From assembly GCA_034687125.1 (NCBI GenBank), contig JAQGBZ010000457.1:1-45962 (forward strand): a DNA stretch of 45,962 bases. The letters are read 5' to 3'. Made by a program: the position numbers and the translations under genes. Below are positions 13,301 through 27,500 of this stretch, one piece after another (the stretch's first letter is position 1; each line of letters begins with the position of its first letter). The DNA comes from Neelides folsomi (taxonomy: Eukaryota > Arthropoda > Collembola > Neelipleona > Neelidae). A model generated the notes under the pieces. That model saw only the letters and a list, made by a program, of their open reading frames with translations. It did not search any database and was not told the origin of the DNA.

Positions 13301-16300
13301 CACATATGTATACTTGTACACTTCATTCCATTTCAATATGCTAAAGTTGGCTCCATATTAGATTTTGAATAGATTTTTACATCAACACAACAATGCATAA
13401 AAGAACAGTTCTTTTATCGCTTAAATCATAAATTTTCCTTCTTTATAAATCATAATTAAAATAAATCATAAAAGTTTATGTACAATACTACAATACAATT
13501 CAAATTTCTTTCCTTTGCAATTATGTATGTTACAATTACAACATACGAATTGTCACTATCAGTCTATAGGTTGTATAATTTGCACGTCTGTTGTACATTA
13601 TACTTTAATGAATATTTCGGTATTGGCCTTTATAAATATAAGTTTCATAGGAATGGAATTTTGCCATTTTCTAAAATACCCACTCTTAATGCATAATAAT
13701 TAGCTATGGATAATTTTAGTAAAATAGAATTATACCCATAAAGTTCCAATAGATGAAAAGACGACATGTGTACATACTCAAAGGTATAAAGAAATTAAGA
13801 TTGTGTGTGATTGAGTGAGTGATTGTTAAAGTGTAATAATTTCTTGGAAATTCCTTCACATTCTTCCCATATATTGAGTAGTTTACAATGGTTGGCTGGA
13901 ACGATATTAATTCACATTGGCTCAAATTGGTCGGTCTCATGCCATTTTAAACCTTGATTTCTATCTTCATCCTTTCCATTCTATTAAGACCCCCTTTTTT
14001 CCCACTTTCCCAAACAGAAATACTTTACACGATTGAAACAAATCTACTCAATCCCATCGTTCTCTTTCATTTCCGCCCTCCTTAATCCCATCATTTGCTC
14101 TCGAACATGTGTAAGGCAAAGAAAGATAAAAAGCCATTTCTTTCATCGTTCCCTTCTTGATACAATAAAATTTCTCATCATTTTTTATTATTATTAATGA
14201 TTTATAATGAGCAGGATTTGAAAAAGAAAAGTATTGAAAGAAAATAATAAATTGAGAATGCCGGAAATTATAGAAAGAAAAATGAAGGTTTTTTATTATT
14301 TTATTTGTTTTCAATCCCATCATATTGGTTGAATTGATCTTACACAGTCCTGTTATATTGGTTTGCCATTTCATTATTTTTTTGACATATGATGATATGA
14401 TTTGGTACATTATTAATTATATTCGTACGCTTGTCAATACAAATAGCAATTTCTATCAAATTCCTTATTCATTATTTTATAATAAGTATTAACCGCAAGG
14501 AATAATACATTATCGGGAATGACATCAAATGATAAATAATTCATTAATTATATATTTAATGAGAAATGGATTTGATGGGGGGTGAGATAGGAAAAACTGG
14601 TCAGATGAAGACGAAGTTAACTTGTATATATAAAATCCGATTAAGGTAGAAAGTCCAATTCATTTCCACTTTCTTTGAAAGCAAGGAAATCAAAGGGGAA
14701 ACTCATAATTTCCTCTCAACGACTGCATTATCAACTCCTTTTAATTCTCGATCAATACATAGCACATACATAGGGTAAGTAATAGAGATTAATACACACA
14801 TGACCAAATGGATACATGTACAGGTGTCTAGACCAACCCCTCGCCTTCGTTCCGTCCAAACCCTTTGACACGCAAGAACTCGAGGGTTCGAGAACTCATA
14901 AGCAGCATACATAGAGTCGTAATAAAAAAATCAATGTTTTTATCAGGTAACTACTAGACCGTTTACTACCGAATTTCTTAACCACACACGATAAAAAGGA
15001 TTTTGGAATGTGGGTTGTCACAAAAATTTTCTTTACTCTCCTCTTAACTCATTTTATGACTTTGCCTCGGCGACGATGACGAGACTTTGCATGATTGAAT
15101 GCAATTTCTTTCCTTCCTCTATAAGATCTTCTTTCCCGGGGTCAACGCATCAAGTCAGTATCTATTCCGGTTTATTATCTTCTGTAAAATTTTATTCATT
15201 ATACATTAATTGTCCATATGCGTGGTCTATATATTTGTAAGTACTCTATATGGATTTATATTGATATATTCATGGCCATATGGATTCAATACACAATTGT
15301 TTGTTTTTTATCTATGGTTTGCAAAAATAAGGAATATGTCGATGTATGAACACTAAAACTATAAATGATAAGCACATATAAGATTTATAAATATCAATGT
15401 GGGAATGTATTGTTAGAATGCAAAGTTTTGGAGCACGTGAAGTAACTTTTGCAAAGTGTGTATATGTATAATACAGTATTTATGTATGTTGGAGGGAATA
15501 GAAATTTAAAAGCAGTTTTTCAGCCTTCATCGCTTCCATACGACCCTTTTATAAATACTTCAAGTCCAGCGTAGATATGAACAAGTTTGTTCCTACGCTT
15601 CACTAGTGTAGTTTCTGTAGATAGAGTAGTTGGATAAGTGTGGTCTGATCGTCGGCATTTAATGTATTGGAGGAAGTACACCGGGTATTTTGCATGATTA
15701 TTATATCCCATGTTACGAGGCCCGTTGGAACCGCTAATATGGAAAGATAGGAACAGTTCGGTGATACGCCCTCACGTAAAAGATATTTCCACACACATAC
15801 AAATACATGGTAATGTATAAGTGTAATGTTTAAGTCTTGTTTTGAATCGTTTATTAGTTTTCGATTTTTCCAATTCACTTTTCCACCCTTTAATTTCCTC
15901 CACAAGTTCTTTAAGTTTTTGAAAGGAAAGCTCACGTCAGCCGAGAGATTACCCGAATAAATAAACATCAGTCCCAATCCATTTCTCAATGAGGAAATGT
16001 GTGAAAGTGAGAAAGCAGAGACATTCGTCTTCACTCCACTAGGCCCATTTACTTATTTTGGAAGTTGGTTCCAATGGGGATTCATATTGAATAATTATTC
16101 CTTCCATCACTTCCTTGCCAGGTGTTGATCTTGACGTTCACTCAATCAGGTTTGTTTTTAAATATTTACATATTCGTCTTGAAGGTTTAATCTTTCAATT
16201 TCAATTTGTATCATGTATCAAAGATTCAATTTCTCCTCATAAATACATGTATTGATATGATTAGATCTAAATCCTGGAGTTGTTAAACTTAAGGGCCTCT

Positions 16301-18797
16301 TTTCAATTGAATATCTCACAAATCTCTTTGTTACGAGTAATGAGAATTAATCAGATTTAAATTGACGTAAGCCTTTCTCTTCAAATACCTCTTGATCCAC
16401 ATCGAATTCTATGGAATGTATTTAAGAACATTATATCCAGGTTGATAGGAATTTATATTTTGCTTTCCACGTTTACCCTAGCGCATTATATCAGTATATG
16501 TATGGTATATGGGAATGGGAATGTATCCTAATATCCTATACATGTTTATATACTACATATTGAAATAGTAATTTGTTTATTTGTTTATCGTCATGTACTT
16601 TTACTTTACTTTCTACTTGCATATAATACCTATATACATATAATCAAGTTGATATTTACATATTTACCTATATTACATACATGCACTACAAGTAAGTATT
16701 TACTTTGAATACGGACTATGGAGTATATAGTAATATACCTACATACTTTTGTATATTTCTACATATGTAAATACATGGAACTGTTTTGATATTAATTCCA
16801 GCTCTAGTTTATTCGAGATCTAAAAATTGCAATTTCATTCCTGGACATCTCTCTGACTGTCCAGTGACATTTTGGCACTTTTATAAATTGCTCACGCCAC
16901 CTCAGCCCAATTTCTCCTTTACTTTTTAGATGAAAAAAATTCCTTTTCTTTCGTACCGAAATAATAAAAAAAGGGAGAAAAGTTTTATTTAGTTTTTCTT
17001 GGTTGTTCGGTTGTCCCTTTACAGAGATTAGTAATTTATCCCTCTACTATGCAAATGGTACCTACCTTTACGAGTTTAGAAAAATTCAACTTACGATAAG
17101 TTGTTTTTGTATGCTTTTATGTACACTAAACCTAAGTATAAACACGAACGAGGGTTTAAATAAAAGTATAAGTAATACACAATACGCCCAATGTAATGAT
17201 TTTTCTAAAGTAGTTGAAATTGTATAGTAGAACTGATTAGAGGAAATTGACCAGTGAACGTACAATCATTTTCCTATGATGACTACTTTCAATCCAACAG
17301 AGTAATTTGTATTTTAATAATTTCGTTTAATGCTCAATAATTTAGAATTGAGAACTAGCACGATATTTCTATTAAAATATCTACACAATCATTTTCCCTG
17401 TCAGTTGAACATTTCTTCAAATCGGAGTGCGGAAAATTTGGTTTTGAAATGCAATGGATCAAATTTTACATTAAATTGAACTTTGTATATTGATTATCGT
17501 TAAAAAACAAGTAACATTAGCCAACATTTCTTAATTTTAGTCAAGGTAAACATGATAAAGCTGTTTATTGGTTATTACCTACAGTTGTCTAATACTATTG
17601 CATTAGGCCTAGGATTTACTAATATGTAGAATACTTGTATCTTAATTTTCTTAATAGTTTTTAAGGGGATTATTTAATATAATCAGCATTGCGACTTGAG
17701 TTTTGATCAGATTGTGAGAGATTTTGATTTTGATTAGTTTAGTAAAATTTAGCTCTGTACCATATAAAAGATATATTCATATACTTATAACATAATATCC
17801 TAAAATTTTCTTACAAGATAGGTGTAAATATTAGTGGAGATTGCATGAGTATTAGCGGAGCTCACTTTGTTTAGAAAATCGCGAGAGGAGAAGGAAAACA
17901 AAAGACTCAAAGGAGAATTGCGGCAGAAAGAACTTCAAAAAGAGTTTAGAAATTTTCCCATTTTTCTATCCATGCATCATATAGGAGTTATATGGATGTG
18001 TATTCTAATATAGTTATTATGTACTCGACGTGCATCGGTTGTAGAGGGAGGAGTTAATAAATTTATATTTTTTCATCCCTAAAAGTTTGATTAATAAGGT
18101 GGGTTTATTGTAAGGGGAAACTGGAGCTGAATGTTTGAGGAGAGGAAAGGAGGTGAGATGGAAGTTCCTTTAATCAGCTTTCATTCTCGGACGGTGGAAA
18201 TCAAAGGGGGGAGAAAATGTGTTTGTTCGAACCGTATTTTCCCTCTCGATAGAGGAAAATCCTATCTTATAAAAAATGCAGGGCAAACTTCTCCATTCTC
18301 CTCTTCCCAAACTCATAATTAAAATAGGGCCGTGACTGGAGGACGAGAAGGATGGAAAAGAGAGAATAATTAAATTCCCCCAACCAGTGGGCCGACATGG
18401 GTAGAATTGAAAGGTGGAAATAAAACGACCAGGAGAGTGAGAACAATTCACACACGCCGCCTTTCCAATTTCCTAACCTATTTATATGATCCGTTCTTTT
18501 ATTTTTCATCATTTCCTCTATTCATTATACGCCACTCCGAGAGAAAAAAGGAATAAGAAAATGGGTCATTTTACATGTGGCCGAGTTCAAGATGGTAAAT
18601 GGAAAACTTCCATGGCTTTTTACCAATTAATTAAATATATTTCTACTTTCATTATAAATATGATCAATTATTCTCCATTCGTATAATGATCCTTAAAAAG
18701 TACCTTTAAAATGTATTACTTAATAAAAGATGTGAATAATGAAGTTTTGATGAGAAAAGGCATGTCATGTGCGTAATGAATAATTTTTTATCTTCAG
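10347..18797. other. Gene-poor region between OGA and the Ly6 gene
   Basis: Over 8 kb with no exon I can support. Most of it is low-complexity AT-rich DNA full of short TATGTA/TACATA runs. Three stretches are GC-richer and more complex: about 12290-12760, 14570-14900 and 17880-18560. These could be promoters, enhancers or 5' untranslated exons of the Ly6 gene. Open frames here, up to 143 codons, lack family resemblance, splice support or coding-like composition. Confidence 0.55.
12708..12753 (+). promoter_or_regulatory. Candidate TATA promoter followed by a short exon and strong splice donor
   Basis: TATAAAAAG at 12708-12716 stands about 30 bases upstream of an ATG at 12739. Fourteen bases later comes a near-consensus donor, GAGTAAGT, with the intron starting at 12753. 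The spacing suits a TATA-type core promoter with a tiny first exon. The nearest downstream plus-strand gene is the Ly6 gene, whose first coding exon begins with an acceptor at 18797. Joining the two would put a TGA immediately after the junction, so the small ATG would be a five-codon upstream frame and exon 1 would be effectively untranslated. The link is a guess. Confidence 0.25.
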
Positions 18798-18804
18798 GTG
18801 AGAA

Positions 18805-21800
18805 ATGGAAAGAGAATATTTTTGCCAGAAGACATTTTGGGTCAAAAGTGAAAGAGGAAGTTTGGGGTCGTTAGTTTTCTTTATTCAAAATGGAACGTTG
18901 GTTTCTCGGTCTCAAATCGTCCTACTCATCCTTTTCCTTCTTTCTCCAATGGCATTCTTCATTAATCCAGGTTCGCTTTCAATCTTCTCATCTTTTAATT
19001 TCCTCTATTCCACCAAAGTTTCATTTTCTACCAATATTCTACTAATAATAACTATAGGATAGCTTTCTAACACTAACATGTAACATTATGTATCTATATA
19101 TTATATGTAAAATGTAGGTAGTTATGTAAGTCAAATATTTTAAGTAGTACATGTATTGATGTATGTATATCTTAGCTATGTCGAGTTAATTTTTCCAAAG
19201 CGAGAGTGCATTGTTCGTAGAAGGGAGGAGTTGCATTTTGTTTGTGAAGAAAAGAAATTCTCTCTCCGATTGATCCGCATTTATGAGTTAAGAGGAGGAA
19301 GGAAGAAGGTCTTTTCTCTTCTAATGCGAGTTCTCTGTCCGAGGAAGAGGAGTGACGTGTGGAGGGGAGGAAGAGATGATCATTAGCATTGCAATACAGA
19401 CGCGCGTACTACTACACACACATGAATGCAGATTGTGAAAAAAAAGTTGAGAGAAAAGTTTGATAAAATGATGGCGGAAATAAGTTAGGAATAGATAGAA
19501 TCCTTGATAAATGAACGACGACCCTATTCTTTAGTCAAAGTGAAAAAATCTGCCTTCTGGTGAACCCTTACAACTCATGAAGACACATTTAAGGAAGACG
19601 AGGAACGTCTTCGTATAATTTATCACTGTCTCTTTACGAGAAAAACTTGAACTCGAGTCTCAAAAGATTATTTTAATTACTTTACATATGGATGATTGTA
19701 CAATGTGCTTCAAATCCTTATATTTAACTATGTTGGTATGTATACATAAATATAATACATTTTCTGTCCTCGAGAAAAAACTTTATTTTGAAAAATAACA
19801 ATGATGATAAATAATGTTTATAGTCCACTTTCACTCTTAATTCTACCTACATGTACATGTATATCTATTACATTCGTAATTATTGTTGTGTAGTATATTC
19901 CATGAATCGCTCTTTAATTATATACAGACTTCTAACTATCCTATAAGAATCTATATATATTATATCATCTATTAAATAACTTAACCCAACAAATGTATAA
20001 TTTTTGGGAAACTATCTTCATGTTAGAGGTGTTGTTATTTATGAAAAAATAACTCTATACTATTGTTCCAACTTTTAAGCAACTTTGCAACTTTTCCTGG
20101 TTCTACTTTTAAAAGTAAAAAAGTTGATTCTTTGTGAAAATAAAGTTATTTGATGTCTATTAAAATTTTATCCTTCCGTTGAATTAATGTACTATCCATT
20201 TACTACAGAATAATGGTTAATGCATGGCGTGAGTTGTAATATTTATCCAATTAGAAAGTGTTACTAAGAATATCTCTTTAATATTGTAATTCTAGCAACG
20301 TTATTTTGTCAATTTTGAAGCATTAATGGTCTGATTTAAACTTTTAGTAAATGATGTTTCCTATTTTACAGTCGAGCCGATTGATTGTTTCAAGTGTTCC
20401 AGCATTAACAATAGCGACCCAATATGTGAAGATCCTTTTCACAACAATAACTCAATGACGATTCTCGAATCTCCGTGCATGGGAGGGAGAAAAGGACGAA
20501 ATGGTCTGTTTCCAGCAACAGCTTGTATTAAACTTGCAGGAAAATTTTGTAAGTGTCTTCGATCTATACAACATTACAACAAATCTCATTAATTATTGAA
20601 TTCATTTGGTGAGTTCGAATATTTGAGCCAGAACTAAATTGTTTAAGAATCTGCTCAGTACTATATACTCAAATCTCTGAACTTGTAACATTTATAAGGG
20701 ACTAACGTTAAAGGTGTGTCGATTTTGGAAATACTAAACATCCCAAATGAGCACGACGTTGTAGTTTTGAATCACGAATGAAAATTTAATGAGAGCCATT
20801 TAAGAAAAATATATCAAGGAACATGTGAAATATTTATATGTACATAAAATATTTTAACAATTAACTTGATTATGATGAGGTTGAAAATCGATTCAACTTC
20901 TTTCTTTCATCTCATGTCTCTTTTTAATATTCTTCCTTACAATTTTCTAACTATGTACAATATTTATAAATATAAGTAAGTTACTTATGTAGAGTATTAT
21001 TAAATTATTATGTAAGTTAATAATTTTTTAATTTTGATTTTAATATTTATATGAAATTATTTTGATTTAGCCGATTCGGGAGTAACAATGGTTGTTCGAT
21101 CTTGTGCAGTTGATAGTGGGACCGCAACAGATACTGAAATTCTTAGAATGTCACATTGCGGAGCGTTCTTTTTCGATGAAAAGTAAACTTAATTTTCACA
21201 ATTATTATTATATTGAAAATTATTGAAATAACCAAATTATATGTAATCTATCTATTATGTACTCTGGATATATGATTATTCTATAAAAAGCCAAAATAAC
21301 TGAATGGCCAGGGAAGCTAAACATTTTACATGATTCCAATATTGGAGTAATTTGATGCAGATTAGGCAAACAAAGCATAAAATTAATGAGCTTCTCATAG
21401 TATTAAGTAGGTAGCATTTTATTTTTTTCAAAAGTATTTTCTTACACTCTTGGAAATTTAAAATGCATGCTGTATATGTATAGGTACATAAATATTTATA
21501 CAAGTATAGTTATTAATCGAATACCATGTTAGTCATTATTCTCATTATATAGTATTCTTTCAAATGTAGAGATCTCCCAATGATCTTCCGATGGGCGTAT
21601 ATGAGTACAAGTAGTATTAAGAGTAACGAGAGAAGTTCTCGAATGTCTGCATGAATACATTGAAAGCGAATGAATTATTAGAAATTGGATACTACGAGAT
21701 TCTCGTTATAGATGAGAGAGATTTCTCAATTAACTTTTTCTTTATGATTTTTATCCTCAGGTACGTGAAAGGTTGCCTTCAGAGTTGTGATAGAGATGGT

Positions 21801-21887
21801 TGCAATAACTCACATCGGCCCATCTTTTCTCTCTCGCTCCTCATCACCTCAAATTTATTTCTACTTTTATTCCTTTTTCCTGGATGA
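18805..21887 (+). CDS. GPI-anchored Ly6/uPAR (three-finger) domain protein, 4 coding exons
   Basis: Exons 18805-18970, 20372-20548, 21071-21182 and 21761-21887 join in frame to 193 residues. A hydrophobic stretch at about residues 38-52 would act as signal peptide. The Ly6 domain follows directly, starting DCFKC at 60-64. It has ten cysteines in three-finger order and the terminal GC-SC-GCN pattern. A hydrophobic tail from about 174 to the stop looks like a GPI-attachment signal. The protein should therefore sit on the outer cell surface. Arthropod Ly6 proteins of this type include ion-channel modulators and septate-junction factors, but I cannot assign this one to a named orthologue. A segment with PCMGGRKGR and FPATACIK looks like a conserved subfamily signature. 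The chosen start leaves an unusually long 37-residue stretch before the hydrophobic core. A TCTTCAG acceptor at 18791-18797 suggests an upstream noncoding exon. Introns are 1401, 522 and 578 bp. Confidence 0.85.
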
Positions 21888-22107
21888 TCCACGAACACTC
21901 AATTTATCGATTGTCAGCCCAATTCATCTTTATACATTTATGAATGAAGAACATGCCTTAATAACTACCTATACACATTATGTATCAAGGCGTTTTTACT
22001 GATAATTTCAACATTTTAAATGATATGCCTATCGTATAACATTATACCTATATATTTCGAATTGTGTCAACTTATTGATATAAATTATAGTAATTGCATT
22101 CAGAGAT

Positions 22108-22173
22108 GTGCCAAGCGTGAGAACGAACGTTTGGGAACGTTTCTTGGAAACTTGGCAAGGAACGTTCCCAAAT
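22108..22173. repeat. Imperfect self-complementary element with GGGAACGTT arms
   Basis: TTTGGGAACGTT at 22130-22141 is the perfect reverse complement of AACGTTCCCAAA at 22161-22172, leaving a 19-base loop. A second complementary pair interlocks with it: TGCCAAG at 22109-22115 pairs with CTTGGCA at 22151-22157. The sequence is more GC-rich than its neighbours. A further GGGAACGTTCC lies at 22359-22369. It could be the remnant of a small inverted-repeat element or a cluster of binding sites. Confidence 0.6.
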
Positions 22174-24510
22174 CTGGAAGCATAACATTGGGAACCAACA
22201 CATGCGCACAAAGCGCTTAAAACTTGCATTCTCAGTATTTAACCTAATTCTAATTATTTTTATTCTTCCCTTTTACTCATCATCAGTTAAGTTATAAGTT
22301 ATAATTATTTATATTGCATGACTATTCACTCGTATAATTAATTTCTGAAGGTTCGAAGGGAACGTTCCTTAGAAATAAGATAAGTATAATACTTATCATC
22401 TGATAATAATTGTGTGTATGCCCTTTGGTATATGTACTCTATGTACAATATTATATAGTAGAGATTGTAATGTTTATTCCAACATTTTATTATAATTATC
22501 GATATCCTCTTAAATCTCAAATATATACCATGTCTGTCTTTCCACGTCTTCGGGCACATAATATTACTATATACCTAGAGTAATACATACTTTATGTGAA
22601 ACATCAAAATTTGTACTAAAAATCCTTAATAAAAGGCACAAATTAAAATGTTACCTATATTTATACAGTTCATATTTAAATTAAATGCTAAATAATATAA
22701 CATAACTATTACTGACATATTATACTACTATAGTATACTTATAAGTATGCTATGTATTGTAATTGTATGAACAATGAGGCTTTTTACAATACAAAATACC
22801 CACATTACATTACATTATTCAATAAAAAATGGAGTACATTTAATGTGAACACATTAAAGTATTGGCAGAACCGATAAATAAATACGCATTGGAATGGTGA
22901 ATAACTTGTGTAATTAACTTTAAGTAAGCATTCTTTGTATATAATCAAGATAAGTAGAATATTGAGTAAATATAATTAAACGTCAAGCATCTTTTACCTA
23001 CGCAAAAATGAATTAAAATAATATTTGAGCAATATAAAGTAATATGCTTATTAATAAACCTTGAAATCTATTTAATGAAAAATCACCTTACCAAACGGCT
23101 GTTAAAGTTTTATGAATCCTATTCATTTGAACATTAGAAGATTGGAAGTGGAAGGTTAATAAAAAGCTTATCATTATTATCTGTTTATTTTATTTTGAGC
23201 TTATTTACATAATCGATAAACTCACTCTACACAAGTTTTAAAGTTTCGCGAATAAAGATGAATAGCTAAACGTGCAAACCGTAATTTGCTCGATTTCTCA
23301 ACTTGAAAGTGAATAATGAAAAATGAAGGAAAAGTTAACGATCTGGATTTATTTATAGAGACGCATTCTTTGGCTATTGTTATCTATGAGTGAAGGTTCT
23401 ATAATTGTAAGAAAGTTGGAAGAATTACAAATTATTTGACCTAAATTGTTTAAATATCCTCGCATTAAAGTGACAAACAACAATGCACTAATACTATTGT
23501 CAAATTTGATTAGAAAACTAATAAAACAAATATACATAATGCTGATATGGTATATACATATGATTTAACTACCTATCTGTATATGTATGTATAACTGTAA
23601 AATATTCCTGTTTATTAAAGTGTAAATTGATTAGTTTTAAATGTTACTCATTTTCATATTAAAAGGACCTTAAATAAAGAGCCATTATTATATATTTACA
23701 TTTAAAGTTTGTAGTAAATTGTAGAAAAAATACCCTATATCGAAAGGTACATTAAATCTTGGTATTTATTGTATGAGATATAAGATATGCCTACCAGGAA
23801 CTACTTAGGAATACTACGTATATGTTTAATATTAATGATAAATGCACGCTGTTAATTCCATAAATTCTTAAAATACTTAGATTTTACATTTTACTAAATG
23901 TTAGTATATATTTTGTTGATTTTTTAAAATGGACCAATAATATGTTTCAATATAATTTATTTGATAGTTAAGTGTAGACAATCAAATTTTTGAGAATTGG
24001 ATTTTGTCATACAAACTGAATCTTTGGATTGAACTCCAAATATTTGAACAAAAAATTTCATTTGTGGTTAGATAGAAAAAACATGATTGGGAGGAGAAGA
24101 AGATAAATCTTTCAGAGTAATCAATCAGATCCAAATAAAAAATGAATTTGATTTTCCGATCAAGACATGAAATGGTGCAATGTCGCAGATAGCAAAAAAT
24201 GAACAACTCCGATCGTCTTTCCATCCAGGCAATAATTCTTAAATAATGATAATTGAATTAGTGCGCTACAATTTGGCAAATGAAGTGTACAAATATTATT
24301 TTATATGAAAGGGCCCAACCAGGATTTCAATTTCTTCTCATCATATAAAAATCAATTGTTTTAAAACTTCCTTTCTTTCATAGTATTTACAAAATTTACA
24401 TGCAATATTCGACACCAATACTAAAATACATATTTCGTTATATGTAAGTACATAATAAGTGTGTGAACAGTGAAGATAAAAAAGTTAAAGGTGATTCAAA
24501 ATAACACGGT

Positions 24511-24516
24511 TTTATT
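24511..24516 (-). terminator. Candidate polyadenylation signal of AMDHD1
   Basis: On the minus strand this reads AATAAA, 12 bases after the AMDHD1 stop codon. If used, the 3' untranslated region would be very short. Confidence 0.45.
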
Positions 24517-24528
24517 TACTTACAATGT

Positions 24529-27500
24529 TTATGTTCCATGAGAATGTGTCTTATCATAAGCCACAACTCCATTCTTAATAACCATTTGGATGAGATGTTC
24601 ATGTTCGCCAAATTGGTAGATCAAATGCTCCCATCTGGAAAGATAAATTTTATGAGTGTAAAAGAATCATTCGGATTTGTTAAACAATTTATATGCCTAT
24701 GTATTTAATTAATCATTTGGTAAAATACATTTAGGTTGTTCACTAATTGAATATTCTCTTGGGATAATGGCTTTTATACATTAAATGTGTACATTATATA
24801 ATATGTATGTTTATTCTTAATTGCAAATAGTTTTTTTTATCGATTCCTATTTATAACATATGTTTAGGGCTGGGTTTATTGCTAGGATTGAATATTAAGC
24901 ATATGAATCTCATGAGTCATGAGGTCATGACATTTAAGAAACAATATTCAACTTTTATTGTCTCAAAAAGACTTCAATTTGAAATGAGTTCTTTTGACCT
25001 GTTGAGAAGATTTTCCCCAAACAACACTTTTATGAAACACAACGTTGTAAAACGGGTTTATTGAACCTTCAAATCTCCCTTACAAATCCCCTTGAAGAAA
25101 TATAGGATATAATATGAGTAAAATCACCAAGTGAACTTTTAGCTGAGGAAAATCCTTAGGAACCTTTCAGCTTCCTCAATTTATTTTAATGTCTCATTTT
25201 ATTTACTTCTAACTTAAAAAAACAAAAGGGCCCTTAAAAATTTAAGAGCATTTCCTACAACTTAACATATGAGCACCTAAGGAATCCATACTAGGTAATT
25301 GCCTATATTTAAGCATGAAAATATGTACTTTACTTATTCAAATATACAAGTTTATACAGCTATACCTAAGCATATTTATATACCTGATAGTTAATAGATA
25401 TATCCGCAAATAGTATAAACTATTTGATCATAGAAAAAGGTAGTATTATTAATATACTTAATGTAGGTTGTAGGTATGTAAAATACCACATACTTTTTTG
25501 TAGGTATTAATGTATTAATAAAATTCATTTCGTAATTAAATTTTATGGGAAATTAACAAATATTACCAATTTCACGAATATTATGTTAGCACTACCAATA
25601 AGTGCTAACTTTATTAATCATTATTATCTACCACATATTAATAAAATCACTCAACCTGCTATAACTTTATCATATTACATCATATTGAATATTTAATTAG
25701 TTGGTGTATATCAATATAAAATAATTACTATATTAAAGCATATGTATCTCAATGGTAATTTGGTAATATTGTAATATATAACAGCTTTACATGTCCCATA
25801 TGTTAAATAGTTATTATACGAAATTAATTTTAGAACTAATTAAAGGTGAACGTTTATATTAAATGCATGAACTGTGGGGCCAAGACTATGGTGGGAAATG
25901 TAATAGCAAACATTTTAATTAAAATGTTGTGTAATTGGCTTACGTTGGTACGTCGACAAAGACAAGATCTGCTTTCTTCCCAACTTCAATTGACCCGTGG
26001 GTCTCGGCCATACCAAGGGAAGCAGCCGCGTTCAACGTGCTTGCGACGAGAGCTTCCTCCAAGCTAAACTTGCAAATGATACACGCTAAATGCATGACCA
26101 TTGGCTATAAATCAGAACGATGGATCAAAACCTGTCATCACACTCCCTAAATTCATATACATTCCATGTACTTGTACTAATATAGTACATTACACATAGA
26201 CACCTTTCTCACGGCATAAATCTTTCTTTTATAACAATAACCCTTTGTAGGTGGAAAAGAGAAGACTTATCGTAGTTGTGGTAATGAACTGACCATTGAG
26301 AGGCAGAATGCATTTGGATTGAAATCAGATCCAAGAGCAAGCGGCACCCCAGCCTCAATCATTTTCCGAACAGGAGGAGGTTCGAGACGAAGGATGTAAG
26401 CCGTGGTTGGGAGGATGATCCCGATCGACCCACTTTTGCCCATTTCTTCAATTGCTTTATCCGACACGCGTTCCAAATGGCTCATCGCCTCTGCTTTGAT
26501 CGAAGCCCCCATCTAATTTTAATAGCAATTATTAAAAGATCATTATAATGGGATTATGTGAGTCTTAATTATCTTCAATTTATCAAAAATGGTTAATTAC
26601 TGAAATTTAAATAATTGGGAGAGATTAATTGAAAATACTAAATAAATCCATGTTTGGCTATTTCTACTATTTAAACACAATTAACAATGGGCAGTGAGTT
26701 AAATGCCAGTTTTTATATTATACAGGTAGAATACTTTTGCACATTAGAACAACAGAAATCATGATAATTGTATTTTATCTATTTTTCACGCCGAGCAGAT
26801 TGGAATGAAGATGAAAAAGGAGAAAGTAAATAATAAATGTATAATTGAGGATGAGATGTTTATCTTTCTGAGGGTTATACAATAGTATATATCTGTATAT
26901 ATTTATAAGGGGGAAGAATCGGAGATTTTACACACCTCAGCTCCACCGAGAGCTTCAATTTCATCTGCATGGAAGTTCAAGCGAAGTCCCATGGCTCGTC
27001 CGGCCTCGAGGATCTTCCGCGTATTCTCAATTTCAAAGACACCTTTCTCACAGAAAACGTCAATGCTGTCAACGCTCATTTCTCCAAGACGAATGGATCT
27101 TGAAATGGCTGGCAATTGGTCTTCAATTACTGCCCTTGTCGCCGACTCCTCGTTCAGCTCTCTGTGGGGAAAATGAAAATAATATGAAATTGGCAATGTT
27201 TTAATTTCATTAGATCTAACAAGTAGTTTAGTAATTTACCTTGGGATTGCATGAGCCCCACAGAAAGTAATGGAGATATCCACGAAGGAAAGTTCTCGCT
27301 TTGCCCTCTCCAACACTCGGAGCATTTTGAGTTCCGTGTCCACATTGAGTCCATAGCCCGATTTGCATTCAACCACCGTCGTCCCTACACCAATATGAAT
27401 GGTTCGACATTACGAAAACACTTCCATCCGGGAAGAATTAACAGAACATATTTATCATTCTACGAACCAGATCTGAGCATTCGAATGAGGCGGTCACGAA

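Larger units (their letters stand above)
21888..24528. other. Intergenic region between the Ly6 gene and AMDHD1
   Basis: The tail ends of the Ly6 and AMDHD1 genes face each other across this AT-rich stretch, so it holds two 3' untranslated regions and little else visible. The one structured part is the AACGTT inverted-repeat cluster at about 22108-22370. I see no coding exon on either strand. Confidence 0.55.

Noticed and set aside
14048..14410. A 120-codon open frame on the minus strand
   Set aside because: Phe/Lys/Asn/Ile-rich, as expected from translated AT-rich DNA, with no domain or supporting neighbour exon.
15603..16034. A 143-codon open frame on the minus strand
   Set aside because: It is the longest frame in the 8.4-kb spacer but has no recognisable motif, no splice context and a random-looking composition. 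Frames of this size occur by chance over this length.
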